Assembly (NCBI RefSeq): GCF_900638025.1
Contig: NZ_LR134481.1
Coordinates: forward strand, 1,054,001 to 1,118,000
DNA from: Haemophilus parainfluenzae
GTDB lineage: Bacteria > Pseudomonadota > Gammaproteobacteria > Enterobacterales > Pasteurellaceae
DNA length: 64,000 nucleotides
Reading direction: 5' to 3'
Shown: in pieces, positions 37,555 to 45,763 of the stretch
Layout of the letters: each line of letters opens with the position of its first letter
Numbering within the stretch: position 1 is the stretch's first letter
Made by a program: the position numbers and the translations under genes
The notes under the pieces: model-generated
Told to the model about the DNA's origin: nothing
Databases searched by the model: none
The model's input: the letters and a program-made list of their open reading frames with translations, nothing else

Positions 37555-38808
37555 GTGCAGAATAATCGACGAAAAAAACGTGCAAATGAGTTTGTCATCT
37601 CTATTGCGATGCACCTTGCATTGTTTGGTTTGTTGATTTGGAGCTCTCTTTATCAAACCGTTGAAATAATGGGTGGTGGAGAAGGTGAAGGTGATGCCAT
37701 GGGAGCTGTGATGGTCGATACTGGCAGCGCAGCGCAGGAATGGGGACGTATTCAACAACAGAAAAAAGGTCAGACTGATAAACAGAAAAAACCAGAACCT
37801 GTAGTCGAAGAGAAAAAACCAGAGCCAGAACCTGAACCAAATCAGCAAGAAATTGCGAAACAAGAAGAGATTAAGCGTCAGCAGGAAATTCAACGTCAAA
37901 AAGAACTTGAAAAACAAAAGCAGCAAGAAATTGAAAAGCAGAAGCAAAAACAGCAACAAGAGCTTGCTCGTCAAGAGGCGTTAGAAAAACAGAAACAAGC
38001 TGAAGAAGCAAAAGCAAAACAAGCTGCAGAAGCAGCGAAGTTGAAAGCTGAAGCCGAGGCAAAACGTTTAGCTGCAGCTGCTAAACAGGCTGAAGAAGAG
38101 GCAAAAGCGAAGGCACAAGCTGAAGCTCAAAAAGCGAAAGAAAAAGCAGAAGCAGATGCTAAAGCCAAGGCTGAGGCGAAAGCAAAAGCAGAGGCTGAAG
38201 CAAAAGCGAAGGCAAAAGCTGAGGCAGACGCCAAAGCGAAAGCTGAAGCGGATGCTAAGGCGAAGGCGAAAGCTGAGGCCGATGCCAAAGCGAAAGCAGA
38301 AGCTGAGGCAAAAGCGAAGGCAGAAGCAAAAGCTAAAGCGGATGCAGAAGCTAAAGCGAAGGCTGATGCGAAAGCCAAAGCAGATGCAGCAAAACGTAAA
38401 GCGGATCAAGCTGCTTTAGATGATTTCATGAACGGTGGTGATATCGGTGGTGGTAGTGCATCTAAAGGTGGTAATGCGAATAAAGGCGGTACACAAGGTA
38501 GTGGTGCAGGACTTGGCGCTGGAGACGGTGGCAAAGTTGGTGACCAATATGCAGGTGTAATTAAGCGTGAAATTCAACGTCGTTTCTTAAAAGATCCTAG
38601 TTTTGCTGGTAAAGTTTGTAGTATTAAAATCCAGCTTGGCCGAGATGGTACTATTTTAGGCTACCAACGTGTCTCAGGACCTGATGACATTTGTACTGCA
38701 GCATTAAGTGCGGTTGCAAGAACGAAAAAAGTTCCAGCGGCACCATCTGATGCAGTGTATGAAAAATACAAAGCGCCGACTATCGATTTTGATATCAATG
38801 CTCGATAA
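37555..38808 (+). CDS. tolA: Cell envelope integrity protein TolA
   Basis: Spans from the inner membrane (helix at about residues 14-35) to Pal at the outer membrane. The start is GTG (37555). Residues about 70-290 form a long Lys/Glu/Ala/Gln-rich helix, first K-Q-x-x-E repeats, then many copies of K-A-x-A-D/E-A. A glycine-rich linker (G-G-G-S-A-S-K-G-G-N) leads to the compact C-terminal domain that contacts Pal/TolB. The 417 residues are close to E. coli (421). An uptake sequence encodes L-S-A-V-A near the end. Confidence 0.95.
   Translation: MQNNRRKKRANEFVISIAMHLALFGLLIWSSLYQTVEIMGGGEGEGDAMGAVMVDTGSAAQEWGRIQQQKKGQTDKQKKPEPVVEEKKPEPEPEPNQQEIAKQEEIKRQQEIQRQKELEKQKQQEIEKQKQKQQQELARQEALEKQKQAEEAKAKQAAEAAKLKAEAEAKRLAAAAKQAEEEAKAKAQAEAQKAKEKAEADAKAKAEAKAKAEAEAKAKAKAEADAKAKAEADAKAKAKAEADAKAKAEAEAKAKAEAKAKADAEAKAKADAKAKADAAKRKADQAALDDFMNGGDIGGGSASKGGNANKGGTQGSGAGLGAGDGGKVGDQYAGVIKREIQRRFLKDPSFAGKVCSIKIQLGRDGTILGYQRVSGPDDICTAALSAVARTKKVPAAPSDAVYEKYKAPTIDFDINAR
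38090..38400 (+). repeat. Tandem Lys-Ala-Glu/Asp codon repeats in tolA
   Basis: Imperfect repeats of units such as GCAAAAGCGAAGGC and GCTGAGGCAGATGC encode the TolA K-A-(E/D)-A helix. The near-identity makes length change by recombination or slippage likely. It also produces long spurious open frames on the opposite strand. Confidence 0.8.
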
Positions 38809-38849
38809 TCGGTTTTAAGAAAGTAACAACGTTAAAATAAGGTGATTAA

Positions 38850-40133
38850 ATGAAATTGATCAAACGTGTTATAGGGCTATTTGTGGTGATGTTTGCATTT
38901 GCAAGCACAGCAATGGCAGAAGATGAAGTTCGAATTGTGATTGATGAAGGGGTAGATGGGGCTCGTCCTATCGCAGTTGTTCCTTTCACAGGTTCAGCAC
39001 CTGAAAATATTGGTCAAATTGTTGCGGATGACTTACGTAATAGTGGTAAATTTAACCCAATTCCAGTAAGCCAAATGCCACAACAACCAGCAACTGCAGC
39101 AGAAGTGAAACCAGAGGCTTGGACTGCTTTAGGTATTGATGCTGTTGTTGTAGGTCAAGTGACTTCAACTGGTAGTGGTTATAACATTTCTTATCAGTTA
39201 GTTGACACTGTAGGGGCATCAGGTACGCCAGGTGCAGTGCTTGTACAAAATAGCTATACCGTGACTAATAAATGGTTGCGTTACGGTGCGCACACTGTGA
39301 GTGATGAAGTATTTGAAAAATTAACTGGTATTCGTGGTGCATTCAGAACGCGCATTGCTTATGTGGTACAAAAAAATGGTGGTTCACAACCTTATGAAGT
39401 TCGTGTAGCAGATTATGATGGTTATAACCAATTTATCGTAAATCGTAGCTCACAGCCAATTATGTCTCCAGCATGGTCTTCAGATGGTAAACGTTTAGCT
39501 TACGTATCTTTTGAGAACAAAAAATCACAACTTGTTGTACAAGACCTTGGTTCAGGTTCTCGTAAAGTTGTTGCTTCTTTCCCAGGTCATAACGGTGCAC
39601 CAGCGTTCTCTCCAGACGGTTCTAAACTTGCGTTTGCTTCTTCACAAGATGGTTTATTAAACATCTATGTAATGGGCTCAAATGGTGGTACACCTACTCA
39701 ATTAACTCGCGGTGCGGGTAATAATACAGAACCATCATGGTCTCCAGATGGTAGCTCAATTCTCTTTACTTCAGATAGAAGCGGTTCACCACAAGTTTAT
39801 CGTATGAGCGCAAGCGGTGGTGGCGCATCACCAATAGGTGGTCGTGGTAGTGCACAAATCAGTAGTGATGGTAAAACACTTGTGATGATTAACGGTAATA
39901 ATAACGTGGTGAAACAAGATCTCACAACTGGTAGCTCTGAGGTATTAAGTACATCTTTCTTAGGTGAAAGCCCAAGCATTTCTCCTAACGGTATTATGAT
40001 TATTTACAGCTCTACACAAGGGTTAGGAAAGGTGTTACAATTAGTTTCTGCAGATGGTCGCTTTAAGGCGAGTCTTCCAGGAAGTAATGGCCAAGTGAAA
40101 TTTCCTGCTTGGTCGCCATATTTGACTAAATAA
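38850..40133 (+). CDS. tolB: Tol-Pal system periplasmic protein TolB
   Basis: Periplasmic protein of 427 residues with a signal peptide (cleavage after A-M-A at about residue 23), an N-terminal alpha/beta domain (R-P-I-A-V-V-P-F), and a six-bladed propeller built of repeats such as [13 protein letters not shown] and [13 protein letters not shown]. It binds Pal and TolA and controls Pal mobility. An AAGGTG site precedes the ATG, and it lies 41 bases after tolA. Confidence 0.96.
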   Translation: MKLIKRVIGLFVVMFAFASTAMAEDEVRIVIDEGVDGARPIAVVPFTGSAPENIGQIVADDLRNSGKFNPIPVSQMPQQPATAAEVKPEAWTALGIDAVVVGQVTSTGSGYNISYQLVDTVGASGTPGAVLVQNSYTVTNKWLRYGAHTVSDEVFEKLTGIRGAFRTRIAYVVQKNGGSQPYEVRVADYDGYNQFIVNRSSQPIMSPAWSSDGKRLAYVSFENKKSQLVVQDLGSGSRKVVASFPGHNGAPAFSPDGSKLAFASSQDGLLNIYVMGSNGGTPTQLTRGAGNNTEPSWSPDGSSILFTSDRSGSPQVYRMSASGGGASPIGGRGSAQISSDGKTLVMINGNNNVVKQDLTTGSSEVLSTSFLGESPSISPNGIMIIYSSTQGLGKVLQLVSADGRFKASLPGSNGQVKFPAWSPYLTK

Positions 40134-40157
40134 AAGAACTCATTGAGGAGAAATCTA

Positions 40158-40628
40158 ATGAACAAATTTGTTAAATCATTATTAGTTGCTGGTTCAGTAG
40201 CTGCATTAGCAGCATGTAGCTCATCAAACAACGATGCAGCAGGCAACGGTGCTAACAACAACGGCCAAACTTTCGGTGGTTACTCTGTTGAAGATCTTCA
40301 ACAACGTTATAACACCGTTTATTTCGGTTTCGACAAATTCAACATCGAAGGTGAATACGTTCAAATCTTAGATGCTCACGCAGCATACTTAAATGCAACT
40401 CCAGCTTCTAAAGTTATTGTTGAAGGTAACACTGACGAACGTGGTACTCCAGAGTACAACATTGCTTTAGGTCAACGCCGTGCTGACGCAGTTAAAGGTT
40501 TCTTAGCTGGTAAAGGTGTTGATGCGGGTAAAGTATCAACTGTTTCTTACGGTGAAGAAAAACCTGCAGTGTTAGGTCACGATGAAGCAGCATACTCTAA
40601 AAACCGTCGTGCAGTGTTAGCATACTAA
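40158..40628 (+). CDS. pal: Peptidoglycan-associated lipoprotein Pal (P6)
   Basis: Outer membrane lipoprotein that binds peptidoglycan non-covalently, known in H. influenzae as the P6 antigen. ATG at 40158 with GAGGAGA gives 156 residues; an earlier in-frame start at 40143 overlaps the SD and is rejected. The lipobox L-A-A-C is at about residues 17-20. The OmpA-like domain carries the diaminopimelate-binding motif [14 protein letters not shown] and ends R-R-A-V-L-A-Y. Terminator follows at 40653. Confidence 0.97.
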   Translation: MNKFVKSLLVAGSVAALAACSSSNNDAAGNGANNNGQTFGGYSVEDLQQRYNTVYFGFDKFNIEGEYVQILDAHAAYLNATPASKVIVEGNTDERGTPEYNIALGQRRADAVKGFLAGKGVDAGKVSTVSYGEEKPAVLGHDEAAYSKNRRAVLAY

Positions 40629-40652
40629 TTTTTAGGGAATTTTGATTCTTAG

Positions 40653-40682
40653 AAAAGGAGAGAAATTCACTCTCCTTTTTTT
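40653..40682 (+). terminator. Terminator of the tol-pal operon
   Basis: AAAAGGAGAG and CTCTCCTTTT pair around AAATTCA and are followed by a T-run. It lies 25 bases after the pal stop. Confidence 0.85.
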
Positions 40683-40747
40683 GTAAAAAAATATATTCTG
40701 ACATTGGTGAGTATTCGTGCAACTAGCGTGATTTCTTCAGATTTTTC

Positions 40748-40775
40748 TTGCATCCAAAAATAAAATCTGTAACAT
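40748..40775 (+). promoter_or_regulatory. Candidate promoter for the tRNA-Lys genes
   Basis: TTGCAT (40748-40753) and TAACAT (40770-40775) are 16 bases apart, and the first tRNA begins 28 bases after the -10. It is weakly matched but appropriately placed. Confidence 0.45.
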
Positions 40776-40802
40776 ACAAAGCCATAGCAGTATCATGATC
40801 AT

Positions 40803-40878
40803 GGGTCGTTAGCTCAGTCGGTAGAGCAGCGGACTTTTAATCCGTTGGTCGAAGGTTCGAATCCTTCACGACCCACCA
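40803..40878 (+). tRNA. tRNA-Lys (anticodon UUU)
   Basis: A 76-base tRNA with acceptor arms GGGTCGT/ACGACCC and encoded ACCA end. The anticodon loop C-T-T-T-T-A-A puts TTT at 40846-40848. D-loop AGCTCAGTCGGTAGAGC and T-arm GAAGGTTCGAATCCTTC are normal. It is co-transcribed with the second tRNA-Lys 27 bases downstream. Confidence 0.97.
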
Positions 40879-40905
40879 TTTTCTCATATCATTATTTAAC
40901 CGGTT

Positions 40906-40981
40906 GGGTTGTTAGCTCAGTTGGTAGAGCAGCGGACTCTTAATCCGTCGGTCGAGAGTTCGAATCTCTCACAACCCACCA
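40906..40981 (+). tRNA. tRNA-Lys (anticodon CUU)
   Basis: A 76-base tRNA with acceptor arms GGGTTGT/ACAACCC. The anticodon loop C-T-C-T-T-A-A places CTT at 40939-40941, reading AAG. It is clearly a copy of the preceding tRNA-Lys(UUU), with compensated changes in the acceptor and T arms (GAGAG/CTCTC instead of GAAGG/CCTTC), so it is under selection and not a pseudogene. Confidence 0.95.
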
Positions 40982-41042
40982 ATAAAGATCTCATATATCC
41001 TATTACTTCCAATAAATTAAGAAAAAACTAAATATTTTTTAA

Positions 41043-41067
41043 ATTCTTGACTATATTTAACGGTTAT
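41043..41067 (+). promoter_or_regulatory. Candidate IscR type 1 site and promoter ahead of trmJ-iscR
   Basis: The 25 bases match 20 positions of the IscR type 1 consensus ATASYYGACTRwwwYAGTCRRSTAT. The left half C-T-T-G-A-C-T-A is intact and overlaps a TTGACT -35 hexamer (41047-41052). A TATGTT -10 candidate lies at 41068. This would allow [2Fe-2S]-IscR to repress trmJ and the isc genes together. Confidence 0.6.
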
Positions 41068-41104
41068 TATGTTAGAATATCCACAAATTTAAGTCGGGCA
41101 TAAA

Positions 41105-41830
41105 ATGTTACAAAATATTCGTATTGTTTTAGTTGAAACATCACATAGCGGAAACATCGGTTCAGCTGCGCGTGCAATGAAAACGATGGGATTATCCAAT
41201 CTTTATTTGGTATCGCCAAAATCAGTGGATGAACAATCTATCGCATTAGCAGCAGGGGCAGATGACGTTTTGCAAAATGCTAAAATTGTTGACACTTTTG
41301 AGCAAGCAATAGAAGACTGCTCCTTGGTAATTGGTACTAGTGCGAGATTACGTCATTTACAGAGTACGTTGATTGAGCCTAGAGAATGTGCTGAGAAGGC
41401 CAGTGTTCATCAAGGTCAAGTAGCGATTGTGTTCGGTCGTGAGCGTGTTGGCCTCACAAATGAAGAATTACTTAAATGTCATTATCATTTAAATATTCCA
41501 GCTAATCCTGAATATTCTTCGCTAAATTTAGCGATGGCAGTTCAGTTAGTAAGTTATGAAATGCGAATGGCATTTTTAGCAAAAGGTAAAATGGAAAATA
41601 CTCTTTCTATAATAGAAAATATCTATCCAACAACACAAGAAATAGAGTATTTTTTTATGCATACAGAACATGTATATAAATCACTTGGTTTTATTCAAAA
41701 TCAAGGGGTTATGCAAAAATTGAGACGACTTTATAATCGTTCCTTTTTGGAGAAAAATGAATTGAATATTTTGCATGGGATGCTAAGCTCCGTTGAAAAA
41801 CACGTCAATTTGGAAAAAGGGCAAAGTTGA
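41105..41830 (+). CDS. trmJ: tRNA (cytidine/uridine-2'-O-)-methyltransferase TrmJ
   Basis: SPOUT-class methyltransferase modifying position 32 of several tRNAs. The 241 residues begin N-I-R-I-V-L-V-E-T-S-H-S-G-N-I-G-S-A-A-R-A-M-K. The SAM-binding knot includes I-V-F-G-R-E-R-V-G-L-T-N-E-E and Y-S-S-L-N-L-A-M-A-V-Q. It is directly upstream of iscR (53-base gap with no terminator), as in E. coli. Here the IscR-like box precedes trmJ and not iscR. Confidence 0.94.
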   Translation: MLQNIRIVLVETSHSGNIGSAARAMKTMGLSNLYLVSPKSVDEQSIALAAGADDVLQNAKIVDTFEQAIEDCSLVIGTSARLRHLQSTLIEPRECAEKASVHQGQVAIVFGRERVGLTNEELLKCHYHLNIPANPEYSSLNLAMAVQLVSYEMRMAFLAKGKMENTLSIIENIYPTTQEIEYFFMHTEHVYKSLGFIQNQGVMQKLRRLYNRSFLEKNELNILHGMLSSVEKHVNLEKGQS

Positions 41831-41883
41831 CTATTACAGTCAGATATGTAAACTGCCCAAATATTGATTAATAGGAATATTTT

Positions 41884-42339
41884 ATGAAACTTACATCTAA
41901 AGGACGATATGCAGTTACTGCGATTTTAGATATCGCATTACATGCAGGGTCTGCGCCAGTTTGTTTAGCGGATATTTCGGAACGTCAAAATATTTCACTT
42001 TCTTATCTTGAGCAGCTATTTGCAAAATTACGAAGAGGTGGATTAGTAAAGAGCGTTAGAGGTCCAGGAGGCGGCTATTGTTTAGCTTTACCACTTGATC
42101 AAATATCTATTGGTATGGTGATTTCTGCTGTAAATGAAAATATTAATGTAACTAGATGCCTAGGAAAAGGAAATTGTAAAGACGGAGTAGAATGTTTGAC
42201 TCATACTTTATGGCAAGAATTAAGTGATCGTATTTCTGATTTTTTAGATGAGATCTCATTAGCTGAGCTTGTTGAGAAAAAAACAGGAAAACATAAAGCT
42301 CACAAAGATTTTGATGATTTGGTTGTAGTCAACCAATAA
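41884..42339 (+). CDS. iscR: Fe-S cluster regulator IscR
   Basis: Rrf2-family transcription factor that senses the [2Fe-2S] supply and represses the isc operon. The 151-residue protein has the winged helix ([17 protein letters not shown]) and the cluster-binding Cys at 92, 98 and 104, the same numbering as in E. coli. The fourth ligand, His107, is also present in C-L-T-H. iscS follows after 63 bases containing an uptake sequence. Confidence 0.95.
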   Translation: MKLTSKGRYAVTAILDIALHAGSAPVCLADISERQNISLSYLEQLFAKLRRGGLVKSVRGPGGGYCLALPLDQISIGMVISAVNENINVTRCLGKGNCKDGVECLTHTLWQELSDRISDFLDEISLAELVEKKTGKHKAHKDFDDLVVVNQ

Positions 42340-42402
42340 TAGGAAAGTAGATCAAAGTGCGGTCAAAATGATGGGATTTTTGATAGTTATTTAGGAGTGA
42401 AA

Positions 42403-43617
42403 ATGAAATTACCAATTTATTTAGATTATGCAGCAACATGTCCAGTTGATGAACGTGTGGCTAAAAAAATGATGGAATATTTAACCATTGATGGTGTATT
42501 CGGTAATCCAGCATCTCGTTCACATAAATTTGGCTGGCAAGCTGAAGAAGCTGTAGATATTGCACGTAATCAAATTGCGGATTTGATTGGCGCAGACTCA
42601 CGTGAGATCGTGTTTACTTCTGGCGCAACAGAAGCAGATAACCTTGCAATTAAAGGTGCAGCGCACTTTTATCAAACAAAAGGTAAGCACATTATCACCT
42701 GTAAAACTGAGCACAAAGCCGTATTAGATACTTGTCGTCAATTAGAGCGTGAAGGCTTTGAAGTCACCTATTTAGATCCAGAAGAAGATGGTTTAATCGA
42801 TCTTGAGAAATTTAAAGCAGCATTGCGTCCAGACACAATTGTTGTGTCAATCATGCATGTAAATAATGAGATTGGCGTGATTCAAGATATTAAAGCAATT
42901 GGTGAGCTTTGCCGTGCAAACAAAACCATTTTCCACGTAGATGCAACACAAAGCGTAGGTAAAGTTCAAATCAATCTTGCTGAATTACAGGTGGATTTAA
43001 TGTCAATGTCTAGCCACAAACTATACGGGCCAAAAGGGATTGGTGCATTATATGTTTGTCGTAAACCGCGTGTTCGTTTAGAAGCAATTATCCATGGTGG
43101 TGGTCACGAACGTGGTATGCGTTCAGGTACATTACCGGTACACCAAATCGTGGGTATGGGTGAAGCTTATCGTATTGCAAAAGAAGAAATGGATACTGAA
43201 ATGCCACGTATTCGAGCATTGCGAGATCGTTTATACAATGGTTTAAAAGAAATTGAAGAAACTTATGTAAATGGTTCCATGGAACACCGAGTCGCCAATA
43301 ATTTGAATATCAGTTTTAACTATGTTGAAGGTGAATCATTAATGATGGCATTACGTGATGTGGCAGTTTCTTCTGGTTCTGCTTGTACTTCTGCAAGTTT
43401 AGAGCCATCTTATGTACTACGTGCATTAGGTCGTAATGATGAATTAGCACATAGCTCAATTCGTTTCACACTTGGTCGTTGGACAACGGAAGAAGAAATT
43501 GATTACACCATTAATTTAACTCGTAATGCAGTAGCAAAACTTCGTGAATTATCGCCACTTTGGGATATGTTCAAAGAAGGCATTGATTTAAATACTATTG
43601 AGTGGTCAGCTCACTAA
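42403..43617 (+). CDS. iscS: Cysteine desulfurase IscS
   Basis: PLP enzyme delivering sulfur from cysteine to IscU and to tRNA thiolation. ATG at 42403 with TAGGAG gives 404 residues, identical in length to E. coli; an in-frame GTG at 42397 lies inside the SD. The PLP lysine is in [12 protein letters not shown] (about 206). The active Cys is in [12 protein letters not shown] (about 328). The C-terminus W-S-A-H is intact. Confidence 0.97.
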   Translation: MKLPIYLDYAATCPVDERVAKKMMEYLTIDGVFGNPASRSHKFGWQAEEAVDIARNQIADLIGADSREIVFTSGATEADNLAIKGAAHFYQTKGKHIITCKTEHKAVLDTCRQLEREGFEVTYLDPEEDGLIDLEKFKAALRPDTIVVSIMHVNNEIGVIQDIKAIGELCRANKTIFHVDATQSVGKVQINLAELQVDLMSMSSHKLYGPKGIGALYVCRKPRVRLEAIIHGGGHERGMRSGTLPVHQIVGMGEAYRIAKEEMDTEMPRIRALRDRLYNGLKEIEETYVNGSMEHRVANNLNISFNYVEGESLMMALRDVAVSSGSACTSASLEPSYVLRALGRNDELAHSSIRFTLGRWTTEEEIDYTINLTRNAVAKLRELSPLWDMFKEGIDLNTIEWSAH

Positions 43618-43671
43618 TTTTAAGGGCGGCTTGACCGCCTGATAGCAACTTATTTAGGAAAGGAATATAAT

Positions 43672-44055
43672 ATGGCTTACAGTGAAAAAGTTATCGATCA
43701 TTATGAAAATCCACGTAACGTAGGTTCGATGGATAAAAAAGATAATTCAGTAGGAACGGGTATGGTTGGCGCACCGGCTTGTGGTGACGTTATGCAATTA
43801 CAAATCAAAGTAAATGATAGCGGCATTATTGAAGATGCGAAATTTAAAACCTATGGTTGTGGTTCTGCGATCGCTTCTAGCTCTTTAATTACTGAATGGG
43901 TAAAAGGAAAATCTTTAGATGAAGCTGGCGCAATTAAAAACAGCCAAATTGCGGAAGAACTTGAATTACCGCCAGTAAAAGTACACTGCTCAATTTTAGC
44001 AGAAGATGCAATTAAAGCCGCTATTGCTGACTACAAAAATAAACAAGGTAAGTAA
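43672..44055 (+). CDS. iscU: Fe-S cluster scaffold protein IscU
   Basis: Scaffold on which [2Fe-2S] clusters are built from IscS sulfur before transfer by HscA/HscB. The 127 residues contain the three ligand Cys (G-A-P-A-C-G-D, Y-G-C-G-S-A-I and V-H-C-S-I-L), the key Asp in A-C-G-D, and the HscA recognition L-P-P-V-K. A GGAAAGGAA site precedes the start. An inverted uptake-sequence hairpin follows before iscA. Confidence 0.97.
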   Translation: MAYSEKVIDHYENPRNVGSMDKKDNSVGTGMVGAPACGDVMQLQIKVNDSGIIEDAKFKTYGCGSAIASSSLITEWVKGKSLDEAGAIKNSQIAEELELPPVKVHCSILAEDAIKAAIADYKNKQGK

Positions 44056-44057
44056 TC

Positions 44058-44087
44058 AAAAGTGCGGTCGAAAATGACCGCACTTTA
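44058..44087. other. Paired uptake-sequence hairpin between iscU and iscA
   Basis: AAAGTGCGGTC (44059-44069) and GACCGCACTTT (44076-44086) form an 11-bp stem with a 6-base loop. It is followed by ATCTATTTT and not by a clean T-run. Inside an operon it may cause partial termination or protect upstream mRNA. Confidence 0.65.
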
Positions 44088-44107
44088 TCTATTTTAAGGA
44101 TCAGAAT

Positions 44108-44431
44108 ATGTCAATAACACTCACTGAAAAAGCGGCACAACGAGTTCGTACTTTTCTTGAAAATCGTGGAAAAGGCATTGGTTTGCGCTTAGGTGTGAAA
44201 ACATCAGGTTGTTCGGGTTTAGGTTATGTGCTTGAATTCGTTGATGTGCTCAATGATGACGATCTTGTTTTTGAGCAGCATGGCGTGAAAGTCATAGTCG
44301 ATCCAAAAAGTTTGGTTTATTTAAATGGCATTGAGCTAGATTACGTCAAAGAAGGTTTGAACGAAGGCTTTAAATATAGCAACCCGAATGTGAAAGAGTC
44401 TTGTGGTTGTGGTGAAAGTTTCCACGTTTAA
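44108..44431 (+). CDS. iscA: Iron-sulfur cluster assembly protein IscA
   Basis: A-type Fe-S carrier, 107 residues as in E. coli. The three conserved Cys are in T-S-G-C-S-G-L-G-Y (Cys35) and E-S-C-G-C-G-E-S-F (Cys99 and Cys101). An AAGGA site lies upstream. hscB follows 9 bases downstream. Confidence 0.96.
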   Translation: MSITLTEKAAQRVRTFLENRGKGIGLRLGVKTSGCSGLGYVLEFVDVLNDDDLVFEQHGVKVIVDPKSLVYLNGIELDYVKEGLNEGFKYSNPNVKESCGCGESFHV

Positions 44432-44440
44432 GGAATAAAA

Positions 44441-44962
44441 ATGATAAATCCTTTTGCTATTTTTGATTTACCCGTTGCTTTCAATGTTGATCAAGCCCTT
44501 TTGTCTGAACGCTATTTAGTACTTCAAAAGAGCTTGCACCCTGATAATTTTGTTACGGCAGATGCGCAAGAACAACGTATCGCAATGCAAAAGTCGACAG
44601 AAGTGAATGATGCATTAAAAACCTTGAAAGACCCGATTCTACGCGCAGAAGCAATTATTGCGTTAAATACGGGAGAAGCACAAGATTTAGAACAAAAGAG
44701 TACGCAAGATGTAGCATTCCTAATGCAGCAATTAGAGTGGCGTGAAGAACTCGAAAATATTGAGCAAAGCCAGGATGAAAATGCGTTAGAATCCTTTGCA
44801 AAACGCGTTAAAAAAGAAACAAAAGAAATGTTGACCGCACTTGAAGCACAGCTTAATGAGCAACAATGGTCAACTGCTGCACAGTTCTGTGATAAATTAC
44901 GTTTTCTTAAAAAATTGGCGGATGAAATTAGCCAAGTAGAAGAACGTCTATTTGAATTATAA
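44441..44962 (+). CDS. hscB: Fe-S assembly co-chaperone HscB
   Basis: J-type co-chaperone that brings IscU to HscA and stimulates its ATPase. The 173-residue product (E. coli 171) has the J-domain with H-P-D-N at about residue 33 and the C-terminal three-helix IscU-binding domain. An uptake sequence lies near 44834. In E. coli hscA follows directly; here a 228-residue DUF2625 gene intervenes. Confidence 0.94.
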   Translation: MINPFAIFDLPVAFNVDQALLSERYLVLQKSLHPDNFVTADAQEQRIAMQKSTEVNDALKTLKDPILRAEAIIALNTGEAQDLEQKSTQDVAFLMQQLEWREELENIEQSQDENALESFAKRVKKETKEMLTALEAQLNEQQWSTAAQFCDKLRFLKKLADEISQVEERLFEL

Positions 44963-44967
44963 TCTTG

Positions 44968-44990
44968 AGGGCGTTTAATACGCCCTTTTC
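44968..44990 (+). terminator. Hairpin after hscB
   Basis: AGGGCGT and ACGCCCT pair around TTAAT and are followed by TTTCG. The T-run is short, so it is probably a partial terminator. A perfect 12-base palindrome GGGCAGCTGCCC (45004-45015) follows immediately. Confidence 0.5.
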
Positions 44991-45036
44991 GCTATTGATA
45001 AATGGGCAGCTGCCCTCATACTAATGAAATCCGATT

Positions 45037-45723
45037 ATGCAAACTTTAGAACAACTGACTGATGCCTCAAAATCTGCTTGGGTAACCATTTTCCAATGGA
45101 TTGAGCATGCTCGCAATCATTGTGATGTGATTAAAAAAGATCAATCTAGTGCAGAGCGTGAGCTTTTCAGCATGCAAATGCCCACTTCTTCTCCAATGGG
45201 AGCAGTTATTTATGAAACCGGTGGCATTTTAATTCATCATGGCTGGTTACGTATATTGGGGTCAGGAAGTTTTAAATTACCACGTGGATTAATGGACTGG
45301 AATTTTAGCAAATCCTTTAATCAATCAGGTGATAAACCAAAATATTTGCTTGTTGCGGACGATGTCATTGGTGGTTATTTTGCTTTAAATGGTGGCTCTT
45401 TAGGTTCTAATCTTGGCAAGATTTATTATTTTTCGCCAAAAGATTTAACTTGGCATGATTTAAATTTTACCTATACGGATTTCTTAGCTTGGGCATTAGA
45501 TGGTGACATTGAAGCATTTTACCGAAATCTGTTTTGGCAAAATTGGCAAGAAGATGTAAAACAACTTGATGGTAACCACATGATTGTTTTTACGCCAGAA
45601 CTTTCTGAAGATAAAATGACAGACATTAATCAGCGTGAACGACGCGAAGTCAACATTGAAACCCATTACAACGCAAGTTTCACCGAACAAGATAAATTTG
45701 CACAAGCTTATTCAGTGGCATAA
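45037..45723 (+). CDS. DUF2625 family protein inside the isc operon
   Basis: A 228-residue soluble protein recognised as DUF2625 by S-P-M-G-A-V-I-Y-E-T-G-G-I-L-I-H-H-G-W-L-R-I-L-G-S-G, L-L-V-A-D-D-V-I-G-G-Y-F-A-L-N-G-G-S-L-G, and the W-H-D-L-N-F-T-Y-T-D-F-L-A-W-A-L-D-G-D segment. The family has no known function, and there is no signal peptide or Cys-rich motif. It is flanked by a hairpin and hscA (40-base gap), so it is probably co-expressed with Fe-S assembly genes. I recall an unannotated gene in the same place in H. influenzae. Confidence 0.82.
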   Translation: MQTLEQLTDASKSAWVTIFQWIEHARNHCDVIKKDQSSAERELFSMQMPTSSPMGAVIYETGGILIHHGWLRILGSGSFKLPRGLMDWNFSKSFNQSGDKPKYLLVADDVIGGYFALNGGSLGSNLGKIYYFSPKDLTWHDLNFTYTDFLAWALDGDIEAFYRNLFWQNWQEDVKQLDGNHMIVFTPELSEDKMTDINQRERREVNIETHYNASFTEQDKFAQAYSVA

Positions 45724-45763
45724 CGAGCCCTTAACGAATTAATTATTAGAGATAAAAAGAGAT

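Noticed and set aside
37871..38409. Long open frames antisense to tolA
   Set aside because: They arise from the GCA/AAA repeat structure of tolA. The translations are low-complexity Phe/Cys/Ser/Arg or Ala/Ser/Phe repeats without a start signal.
40803..40981. Direct repeats suggestive of a CRISPR or att site
   Set aside because: The repeat is simply two tRNA-Lys genes. No spacers, integrase or displaced tRNA 3' end follow, and no CRISPR array was seen anywhere.
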